Below are positions 6,264-11,724 of a DNA stretch of 11,724 bases, in pieces. The notes under the pieces were generated by a model. It saw only the letters and a list, made by a program, of their open reading frames with translations. It did not search any database and was not told the DNA's origin. Position 1 is the stretch's first letter, and every line of letters starts with the position of its first letter. Position numbers and translations under genes: made by a program. Origin of the DNA: Desulfobacteraceae bacterium (GTDB lineage Bacteria > Desulfobacterota > DSM-4660 > Desulfatiglandales > Desulfatiglandaceae); NCBI GenBank assembly GCA_013203065.1, contig JABMQV010000224.1, positions 1 to 11,724 on the forward strand. The letters run 5' to 3'.

Positions 6264-6896
6264 TCATTTTTTATTCTTGGAGGGTTTTTGGTCGGGCGGA
6301 TAGATAAATTTGGGAACCATATCATACGTCCAGGGGAGGCCCCACCACTGCCATCCATAGTGCCTTCTCTTGTTAAAACCATGAATCCGGTTTCTTTTTG
6401 CCAACTGACGGTAGAACTTGTTCTTGTTGCTGTCTTTGAAGGTGGGGAATTGAGGTCCTTCAAAGCCATCCTCTATGTCATAGGTATTTTTAAAGCCAGC
6501 CTTTACAAGTTCCTTGGCAGCAAGGGCACTTCGGGTTCCATCCCGGGAAAGAATTAACAAATTGTCCGTCTTCTTAAATACCTTGCTTATTTCTTTAACA
6601 AAATTCTCGTTTATCTTACTAAGTTTGTAACCGACTTTTCCATCCTTTTTTTGGAATTCATTGGTCATGAACAGATAAGGAAAGAGATGGGCATTGATCG
6701 GATGGCCAACAAACTGGTATTCGGCCCTGGTCCTGATATCAATAAGGTAGGTGGCCGGCACCGCGTTTAGCATATCATGTGCTTCAATACTCAAGATCTT
6801 TTTGGGTTCCTCTGCAAGGCTATCTCCACTCGGTGAAAACGTGAGGAAAAATCCTAAGAAAACAACAAGACCCGACCACAAGGCTTTCTGACTCAT
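6264..6896 (-). CDS. Exported rhodanese-like protein lacking the catalytic Cys
   Basis: The 210-residue protein starts with a Sec-type signal peptide: Lys4, a hydrophobic stretch from about 7 to 20, and probable cleavage after SLA (26-28). It should therefore be periplasmic. A single rhodanese domain spans about 34-152. Its CH2A-type motif is LIDIRTRAEYQFVGHPINAH (51-70). The active-site loop reads LSRDGTRS (116-123), where the family normally has Cys-Arg-x-Gly-x-Arg-Ser, so Ser117 replaces the catalytic Cys. The whole protein has no cysteine, and persulfide transfer is not expected. The C-terminus adds a basic, aromatic-rich tail (HYGWQWWGLPWTYDMVPKF, 179-197) that is not part of the usual domain. 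The upstream ribosome binding site is only weakly purine-rich. It is the first gene of a two-gene unit with the 60-residue protein and lies upstream of trxA. Confidence 0.85.
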   Translation of the reverse strand: MSQKALWSGLVVFLGFFLTFSPSGDSLAEEPKKILSIEAHDMLNAVPATYLIDIRTRAEYQFVGHPINAHLFPYLFMTNEFQKKDGKVGYKLSKINENFVKEISKVFKKTDNLLILSRDGTRSALAAKELVKAGFKNTYDIEDGFEGPQFPTFKDSNKNKFYRQLAKRNRIHGFNKRRHYGWQWWGLPWTYDMVPKFIYPPDQKPSKNKK

Positions 6897-7032
6897 GATT
6901 TCTTCTTCTCTTGTCTGTGGTGACCCAAATTCCTGGACCGTTTGGTAAGGGATTTCGATTTTGCCGACAGGGGCAGATTGAATACCTAATGGTCCAAACC
7001 CATGCCCTCAATACCCAACATTTCGAAACAAA

Positions 7033-7062
7033 GTAATAGTCCAACACCATTTTGTTTGTCAA
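7033..7062 (-). promoter_or_regulatory. Promoter for the rhodanese-like unit
   Basis: On the minus strand a perfect TTGACA (7062-7057) is followed after 18 bases by TATTAC (7038-7033), a 4-of-6 match to the -10 consensus. Transcription would begin near 7026, about 130 bases before the ATG at 6896. Confidence 0.55.
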
Positions 7063-7091
7063 CGAAAAACATCGATACTGCTATAACTCTC

Positions 7092-7120
7092 TTGACACCC
7101 ATACAACAAAAGCTTAATAT
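7092..7120 (+). promoter_or_regulatory. Promoter for the DUF362-ilvE-mtnA unit
   Basis: TTGACA (7092-7097), a 17-base spacer and TAATAT (7115-7120, 4 of 6) form a good sigma70-type promoter. Transcription would start near 7127 and leave a leader of about 147 bases before the ATG at 7274. Confidence 0.65.
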
Positions 7121-7229
7121 CTGTCGCCATTTATCGGGCAGCCCGGCTGATCTGGATAACGGTCTAATCATCAAAAAACGAACAATCCTGCCGTACATTT
7201 TCCGTGATGCAGTGTTGGGAGACGAGATA

Positions 7230-7264
7230 AAGGGGTATGAACCCCTTCTGATGTCCTTTGGGGG
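7230..7264 (+). promoter_or_regulatory. Leader hairpin next to the DUF362 ribosome binding site
   Basis: AAGGGGT (7230-7236) and ACCCCTT (7241-7247) form a perfect 7-bp stem with an ATGA loop. The only purine-rich site before the ATG at 7274 is GGGGGA at 7260-7265. The CCCC of the right arm (7242-7245) could pair with that GGGG instead, which would hide the ribosome binding site. The hairpin is not followed by a T-tract, so it is not a terminator. Confidence 0.45.
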
Positions 7265-7273
7265 AAATCTAAT

Positions 7274-8383
7274 ATGGCCCCGAGTAATGTATATTTTGCA
7301 GATCTCAGAGCGTCTCCAAAAGAAAACCTGCCGTCCAAATTAGCAAGGCTAATGGATAGTGCCGGCCTGAAGGAGGTTATCTTTCCCCGAGAGCTTATTG
7401 CCATCAAGCTTCACTTTGGTGAAAAAGGTAACACGGCCTTCATCCGCCCGATCTTTATTCGACGAATTGTGGACTGTGTAAGAGAATTGGGGGCGTCACC
7501 TTTCTTGACCGATACAAATACCCTCTATGCGGGGACAAGGGGAAATAGCGTGGCCCATATCAACACGGCAATCGAAAATGGCTTTGCCTACTCGGTTATG
7601 AATGCACCCGTTATCATCGCCGATGGCATGCGGGGGGGCTCTTTTTCAAGGGTCAGGATCGACCAAGAAATTATAAAAACCGCTTACCTTGGAAAGGAAA
7701 TTGTCGAATCCGATGCCCTTATCGGTGTTGCCCATTTCAAAGGGCACGAGTTGGCGGGCTTCGGGGGCACCATCAAGAATTTGGGCATGGGTTGTGCGTC
7801 AAGGAAGGGGAAATTGGAACAACATTCCGATCTAAGCCCAAAGGTCAAACGCAAGAAATGTGTGGGATGCGGGGATTGCGCTCAACACTGTGCCCAAGTC
7901 GCGATTGCGCTGATAGAAGAAAAGGCTGTCATCAACCCCGAAAAATGTGTGGGTTGTGGTGAATGCATCCTGATTTGCCCAAACAAGGCCATCGATGTTC
8001 GGTGGAGCGGGGATACGGCGGCCTTTCAGAAAAAAATGGTTGAATACACCCTGGCTGTTTTGAAGGGGAAAAAGATGAAGGCCTTTTTCCTTAATTTCCT
8101 GACCGACATTTCTCCGGCCTGTGACTGCCACGGTCATAGCGATGCCCCTATCGTAAATGATGTTGGCATTGTGGCATCGAAGGACCCTGTTGCCATCGAC
8201 CAGGCATCAGTGGATCTCGTCAACCGTCAGGTGGTCTCTGACGGGAGTTGCCTTAAGACCCACACCAAAGCGGGCGAGGACAAGTTCAGGGGGGTGTATC
8301 CAAAAATTGACTGGTCTGTCCAATTGGATTATGGTGAAGCTTTGGGACTTGGCAGCCGTGAATACGAGCTGATTAGCATTTAG
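7274..8383 (+). CDS. DUF362 domain protein with two [4Fe-4S] motifs
   Basis: The 369-residue protein belongs to the DUF362 family (PF04015), whose biochemical role is not settled. The DUF362 part begins at VYFADLR (6-12) and includes the family hallmark AHFKGHELAGFGGTIKNLGMG (about 153-173). A ferredoxin insert follows, with two CxxCxxCxxxC motifs: Cys196, 199, 202, 206 and Cys225, 228, 231, 235. The first lacks the Pro that usually follows the last Cys; the second has it. More cysteines occur at 174, 283, 285 and 326. The DUF362 core resumes at IVASKDPVAIDQASVDLV (299-316). No signal peptide is seen, so it is cytoplasmic. It heads a unit with ilvE and mtnA, with 74 bp before the ilvE start. 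Two clusters point to electron transfer, but partner and substrate are unknown. Confidence 0.9.
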   Translation: MAPSNVYFADLRASPKENLPSKLARLMDSAGLKEVIFPRELIAIKLHFGEKGNTAFIRPIFIRRIVDCVRELGASPFLTDTNTLYAGTRGNSVAHINTAIENGFAYSVMNAPVIIADGMRGGSFSRVRIDQEIIKTAYLGKEIVESDALIGVAHFKGHELAGFGGTIKNLGMGCASRKGKLEQHSDLSPKVKRKKCVGCGDCAQHCAQVAIALIEEKAVINPEKCVGCGECILICPNKAIDVRWSGDTAAFQKKMVEYTLAVLKGKKMKAFFLNFLTDISPACDCHGHSDAPIVNDVGIVASKDPVAIDQASVDLVNRQVVSDGSCLKTHTKAGEDKFRGVYPKIDWSVQLDYGEALGLGSREYELISI

Positions 8384-8445
8384 AATTGATGTCTTCCGGG
8401 GAGAGGGCGCCTCTGGAAGGGAAAGGCAATTTTCAAGAACTCAAA

Positions 8446-8451
8446 AAGGAG
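8446..8451 (+). promoter_or_regulatory. Ribosome binding site deciding the ilvE start
   Basis: AAGGAG lies six bases before the ATG at 8458. It rejects the longer frame from 8386, which would add 24 residues beginning two bases after the DUF362 stop. Confidence 0.85.
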
Positions 8452-8457
8452 AGGATT

Positions 8458-9531
8458 ATGGAAATCAGAGTGGTGCATGCCGATGAGAGTCAACGAAAGC
8501 CAAAGCCGACCGACGAAACCAAACTTGGATTCGGTGAAATTCTCGCGGATCACATGTTTTTGGTTGATTACGAGGCCGGGAAAGGGTGGTTTGACGCTCG
8601 TATTGAACCTTACGGGGATATCGCAGTCGATCCTGCTGCCATGGCGCTTCACTACGGACAAGAGATATTTGAGGGGCTCAAGGCTTATCGTGGAAACGAT
8701 GGGGGTATTCGCCTTTTTAGGGCCCGTGAAAACTATAAAAGGTTGAATCTCTCGGCCCAAAGGCTATGCATGCCGGAAGTGGATGTTGACCTGGCCATGG
8801 AGGGAATGAAGCAACTGGTTCTGTTGGACAGGGATTGGGTGCCCAGGAGCCATGGAACTTCTCTCTATATAAGGCCGACCATGTTCGCAACCGAGCCCCA
8901 TTTGGGTGTGAGAATTTCCACAGCCTACCTTTTTTTCATCATTATCGGCCCTGTCGGGGCTTACTACAAAGAAGGGCTGAACCCCATCAAGATCTATGTG
9001 GAGGACTTCTATGTCCGGGCTGCCATTGGCGGGACCGGGGAGGCCAAGACCGCAGGTAACTATGCTTCCAGTCTGTTGGCTGCCGAGGAGGCAAAAAAGA
9101 AAGGCTTCACTCAGGTGATGTGGCTGGATGCGGCGGAAAGGAAATATGTTGAAGAAGTAGGGACCATGAATATGTTTTTCCTTGTTGACGACGAGGTGAT
9201 CACGGCCCCTTTAACGGGGAGTATCCTGCCTGGGATCACGAGGGATTCTGTGATCCGGATCGTGAAGGACTGGGGAATGAAGCTATCGGAACGATCCCTT
9301 TCCATTGACGAAGTAATTGAGGCAGCCAGGGGTGGGAGACTAAAAGAGGCCTTTGGTACGGGCACCGCTGCTGTTATATCACCGGTAGGCCAGATTACGT
9401 ACAAAGGCGAAGACCATATCGTGGCCGGGGGCAAGATGGGAGAGCTTTCCCAGAGACTCTATGATGAAATTGTAGGGATGCAGTATGGAGAAAAACCCGA
9501 TCCCCACGGATGGGTCGAGAGAATTGATTAG
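8458..9531 (+). CDS. ilvE: Branched-chain amino acid aminotransferase
   Basis: This is a PLP fold-type IV aminotransferase that interconverts Leu, Ile and Val with their 2-keto acids, using glutamate/2-oxoglutarate. The 357-residue length and opening MEIRVVHADE fit the longer class II BCATs, similar to mammalian BCAT, rather than the shorter (about 310-residue) E. coli type. Visible motifs are HYGQEIFEGLKAYRG (65-79), the PLP-lysine segment GTGEAKTAGNYASSLLA (192-208, Lys197), VEEVGTMNMFF (231-241) with the conserved Glu233, SILPGITRDSV (255-265), and the phosphate-binding GTGTAAVISPVG (300-311). The start is set by AAGGAG six bases upstream. It lies between the DUF362 gene and mtnA. BCATs can also transaminate 2-keto-4-methylthiobutyrate, the last step of methionine salvage, so a salvage role beside branched-chain metabolism is plausible. 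Confidence 0.95.
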   Translation: MEIRVVHADESQRKPKPTDETKLGFGEILADHMFLVDYEAGKGWFDARIEPYGDIAVDPAAMALHYGQEIFEGLKAYRGNDGGIRLFRARENYKRLNLSAQRLCMPEVDVDLAMEGMKQLVLLDRDWVPRSHGTSLYIRPTMFATEPHLGVRISTAYLFFIIIGPVGAYYKEGLNPIKIYVEDFYVRAAIGGTGEAKTAGNYASSLLAAEEAKKKGFTQVMWLDAAERKYVEEVGTMNMFFLVDDEVITAPLTGSILPGITRDSVIRIVKDWGMKLSERSLSIDEVIEAARGGRLKEAFGTGTAAVISPVGQITYKGEDHIVAGGKMGELSQRLYDEIVGMQYGEKPDPHGWVERID

Positions 9532-9543
9532 AATCCAAAGGCA

Positions 9544-9555
9544 TTTTCATGAAAA
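9544..9555. repeat. 12-bp palindrome between ilvE and mtnA
   Basis: TTTTCATGAAAA is a perfect inverted repeat in the 50-bp gap between ilvE and mtnA, 26 bases before the mtnA start. It is AT-rich and could be chance; no function is assigned. Confidence 0.3.
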
Positions 9556-9581
9556 CCATGGATTAGTCAAGAGGTAATGAA

Positions 9582-10616
9582 ATGATACCCACCATAGAAT
9601 GGGACGGTCAATATGTCAGGATGATTGATCAAAGAAAGCTCCCATCCAGGATTGAATGGTATGTGTGCAGGGGATACAGAGATGTCATAAAGGCCATTGA
9701 AAAGATGGTGATCCGCGGTGCCCCTGCCATAGGCGTGGCGGCGGCTATGGGACTTGCCCTTGGGGGGTTCTCCATCAGAACGAAATCCACCGCCACTTTT
9801 ATGGACAAGTTCAAAAAGATGGGCCAAGAGATGCTTCTGGCCCGGCCCACCGCCGTAAACCTCAGATGGGCCGTGGAGAGGATGGTGGGTCTAGTTGAAA
9901 GGATGAAGACGGTCCCGGTGGATGAGATCAAGAGTGTCCTCAAGGAGGAATCCGAAAAGATCCTTGCCGAGGATATTGAGATCAACCGGAGGATGGGGTT
10001 GAATGGGCAAGAACTTGTCCCGGCCAAGGCGACCATTTTGACCCACTGTAACGCCGGTTCATTAGCGACTGGCGGTTATGGGACGGCACTGGGCGTGATA
10101 CGGGCGGCGCACGAAAAGGGAAAGAAGATAAAGGTGATTGCCGATGAGACCAGGCCGTGGCTCCAGGGTCTCCGCTTGACGGCCTTCGAATTGATGGAGG
10201 ATGGGATCCCTGTCAGTGTCATCGTTGACAACGCAGCGGGATCACTGATGCGGCAAGGAATGATTGACGTTGTGGTTACCGGTGCCGACAGGATCGCCGC
10301 AAATGGAGATGTGGCCAACAAGATCGGTACATACCAGGTGGCCGTGCTGGCCAAGGCCAACAAGATCCCCTTTTACGTGGCAGCACCCATCTCCACAATT
10401 GATCCGACCACCAGGAATGGGGCTATGATTCCACTGGAAGAGAGGGGAGGGGATGAGGTCTTCCGGTTTGGTAAAAAGAGGATAGGGCCCGAGGGGGTCT
10501 CTGTCCTCAATCCCGCCTTTGACATTACACCAGCCAAATATGTCTCTGCCATAATCACCGAGAAAAAGGTTATCAGGCCGCCTTTTGGGAGAGGAATCAA
10601 AGCCTTACTCCCCTGA
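9582..10616 (+). CDS. mtnA: S-methyl-5-thioribose-1-phosphate isomerase
   Basis: MtnA converts 5-methylthioribose 1-phosphate to 5-methylthioribulose 1-phosphate in the salvage of methylthioadenosine, a by-product of polyamine and other SAM-dependent synthesis. The 344-residue length is usual. Motifs are RGAPAIGVAAAMG (45-57), HCNAGSLATGGYGTALG (155-171) with the catalytic Cys156, ADETRPWLQGLRLTAFEL (187-204), and GADRIAANGDVANKIGTYQ (234-252) with the catalytic Asp235. These distinguish it from eIF2B-like relatives. AAGAGGT lies six bases before the ATG. It is the last gene of the plus-strand unit, 50 bp after ilvE, and a terminator overlaps its stop codon. No other salvage genes (MTA nucleosidase or phosphorylase, MtnK, MtnB or aldolase) are in the window, so the downstream route cannot be decided here. 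Confidence 0.95.
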   Translation: MIPTIEWDGQYVRMIDQRKLPSRIEWYVCRGYRDVIKAIEKMVIRGAPAIGVAAAMGLALGGFSIRTKSTATFMDKFKKMGQEMLLARPTAVNLRWAVERMVGLVERMKTVPVDEIKSVLKEESEKILAEDIEINRRMGLNGQELVPAKATILTHCNAGSLATGGYGTALGVIRAAHEKGKKIKVIADETRPWLQGLRLTAFELMEDGIPVSVIVDNAAGSLMRQGMIDVVVTGADRIAANGDVANKIGTYQVAVLAKANKIPFYVAAPISTIDPTTRNGAMIPLEERGGDEVFRFGKKRIGPEGVSVLNPAFDITPAKYVSAIITEKKVIRPPFGRGIKALLP

Positions 10617-10643
10617 TGGGTTGCAGGGGATCACGGTTTTTTT
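10609..10643 (+). terminator. Intrinsic terminator of the DUF362-ilvE-mtnA unit
   Basis: TCCCCT (10609-10614) pairs with AGGGGA (10625-10630), and a run of seven T starts at 10637. An alternative stem, CCTGAT with ATCACGG (one bulged base), ends directly before the T-run. The left arm contains the end of mtnA and the first base of its TGA stop. The signal fills most of the 29-bp gap to the convergent DUF4139 gene. Confidence 0.65.
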
Positions 10644-10645
10644 GT

Positions 10646-11724
10646 TTATATCCTCAAGTCCTGCTCCAACGTCGCGATCAACCTGTTAAGTTCCTTTTGT
10701 TTGGCGTTGCGTTGGTCTTGTAAAAGCCTCTGTCTGTTCTTCATTGTCTCCAGTTGCGTTTCCTGCTGATCCAGCTGTTTGACATACCGGCTCCGCAGAC
10801 TCTTTTCTTCGACGGTTTTCCCCAGGCCCTTTAGGTTTTCCCTGAGTCTTTTCTGATCCTCAAATATTTGCCTCCGTTCTTTTTTTAGTTCTCTGATGCC
10901 CCTGTCGATGCCGGCAATTTCCGCCTTGAGCCCAGCGATTTTTTCCAGCTGCCTTTGGGAATTTTCATCAAGATATCTCTTCCGGGCAAAGATGAGGATA
11001 TCATCGGGCGTCAGATTGGTCACCATGATGGTTTCCCAACTATCTCTTACTTCGCGGACAGCAAACTTTGTCAGTTTCTCGCCCGGTGCCGTCACTTTAA
11101 AGCGTATGTAGTTATCTGTTATTTCGAGGGGTTTTTCTGTATTAAGCAGCTTCCAGTTTGCGTGGTAGGGGTGTTCGATAATGACTGTTTTGGTCTGGTC
11201 ATCCTTGTTGTCCAGGTTGTAGGTCTTTGTCTCGACAATTCCCCGATGAATACGCATGACACCACGGTTTATAACGACCCTGTCAACCCTTTCGCTCTTG
11301 CTCCCCTGTTTGGTATTTACATGGAGGCCCAGATCAACTGCATAGGTAATATATCGTTCCTCTCCCGGCCTGACGGTCTTGATTAGGGCATCACCAGCGT
11401 AACTGTCACCCTGCATCACTGTCAGAGGACCCCCTTCCAACATCAGGCCTGTGGTATTCTTGAGTTTGACCGCTGCCAGGGGATTCTTCGCCAGCATCTT
11501 TTCATTGTACAGATCAACCGCTTCTCCCTCGACCTCCGTGGCGACGATGGGGACCAGGGCAGATTGATTTTGCTTTATGGTCACGGGGTGGGCAATCTTA
11601 TATTCAAACAGGTCTCCCATCTCCCGGGTAACCACCTGGGCCCTCAGTTCTCTCATCTTTTCCTCAAGATGAACCTCAGCGGGACGTTCGGCTTCCAGCC
11701 GGTCGGCCATCCCAAAGGATTTCA
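10646..11724 (-). CDS. DUF4139 family protein, C-terminal part
   Basis: The frame is open to the right window edge, so this is the C-terminal part of a larger protein; the Met encoded at 11710 is probably internal. About 358 residues are visible. Counting from that Met, beta-rich DUF4139-like sequence spans about 33-240, with ALVPIVATEVEGEAVDLYN (51-69), LKNTTGLMLEGGPLTVMQ (83-100) and YAVDLGLHVNTKQG (123-136). A long charged coiled coil follows (about 249-350), rich in Lys, Arg, Glu and Gln. No cysteine is seen in this part. Members are often several hundred residues longer, and the function is not established. A signal peptide, if any, is outside the window. It is convergent with mtnA, separated by a 29-bp gap. 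Confidence 0.75.
   Translation of the reverse strand, partial: KSFGMADRLEAERPAEVHLEEKMRELRAQVVTREMGDLFEYKIAHPVTIKQNQSALVPIVATEVEGEAVDLYNEKMLAKNPLAAVKLKNTTGLMLEGGPLTVMQGDSYAGDALIKTVRPGEERYITYAVDLGLHVNTKQGSKSERVDRVVINRGVMRIHRGIVETKTYNLDNKDDQTKTVIIEHPYHANWKLLNTEKPLEITDNYIRFKVTAPGEKLTKFAVREVRDSWETIMVTNLTPDDILIFARKRYLDENSQRQLEKIAGLKAEIAGIDRGIRELKKERRQIFEDQKRLRENLKGLGKTVEEKSLRSRYVKQLDQQETQLETMKNRQRLLQDQRNAKQKELNRLIATLEQDLRI

Larger units (their letters stand above)
6897..7273. promoter_or_regulatory. Divergent intergenic control region
   Basis: This 377-bp gap separates the minus-strand rhodanese unit from the plus-strand DUF362 unit. I see no credible gene in it. It contains back-to-back promoters with TTGACA -35 boxes (7057-7062 minus, 7092-7097 plus), separated by 29 bp. 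It also contains two leaders of about 130 and 147 bases, a palindromic CAGCC-C-GGCTG at 7139-7149 near the plus start point, and a 7-bp hairpin at 7230-7247. Long leaders on both sides suggest post-transcriptional control, but no known riboswitch was recognised. Confidence 0.6.

Noticed and set aside
6933..7000. Short complementary modules (GGACC, GTTTGG against GGTCCAAACC) in the rhodanese leader.
   Set aside because: Only 6-bp pairings are possible, the two options exclude each other, and the loop is about 50 bases; not convincing as a structure.
7002..7343. 113-codon plus-strand frame across the divergent region into the DUF362 gene.
   Set aside because: It runs through both promoters and out of frame into a clear gene, and its translation shows no recognisable domain.

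Overview
The window looks like core chromosome of a Gram-negative, probably anaerobic bacterium. The best guess is a deltaproteobacterium-like lineage (Desulfobacterota), inferred from several things together: recA directly followed by alaS, a trxA-trxB-bamD cluster, BamD itself (which implies an outer membrane), a DUF362 protein carrying two ferredoxin-type clusters, and a cysteine-rich insertion in AlaRS. This assignment is inference and no database was searched. I see no rRNA, tRNA, CRISPR array, insertion sequence or phage gene.

Layout. Bases 110-3877 (+): recA and alaS, with no recX between them. Bases 3854-5904 (-): the unit trxA, trxB, bamD, read right to left. It has a good sigma70-type promoter, an intrinsic-terminator-like hairpin between trxA and trxB, and a 3' end that overlaps the end of alaS by 24 bp. 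Bases 6070-6896 (-): an exported, cysteine-free rhodanese-like protein, translationally overlapped with a 60-residue protein that may be a minimal helix-turn-helix. Bases 6897-7273: a 377-bp divergent control region with back-to-back promoters. Bases 7274-10616 (+): a DUF362 ferredoxin-like protein, a branched-chain aminotransferase, and the methionine-salvage isomerase MtnA, closed by a terminator. Bases 10646-11724 (-): the C-terminal part of a DUF4139-family protein that runs off the right edge.

How the genes fit. RecA and AlaRS are housekeeping. TrxA and TrxB form the cytoplasmic thiol-reduction couple, and BamD belongs to the outer-membrane beta-barrel assembly machine. The rhodanese-like protein has Ser where the catalytic Cys should be and no Cys anywhere, so it is more likely a binding or structural rhodanese than a sulfurtransferase. 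The aminotransferase and MtnA may share a methionine/methylthioadenosine salvage role as well as Leu/Ile/Val metabolism.

I found no clearly novel defence or mobile system. The points most worth a second look are the Cys-to-Ser rhodanese with its small partner, the alternative hairpins between trxA and trxB, the inverted repeat over the trxA promoter, and the structured leader before the DUF362 gene.
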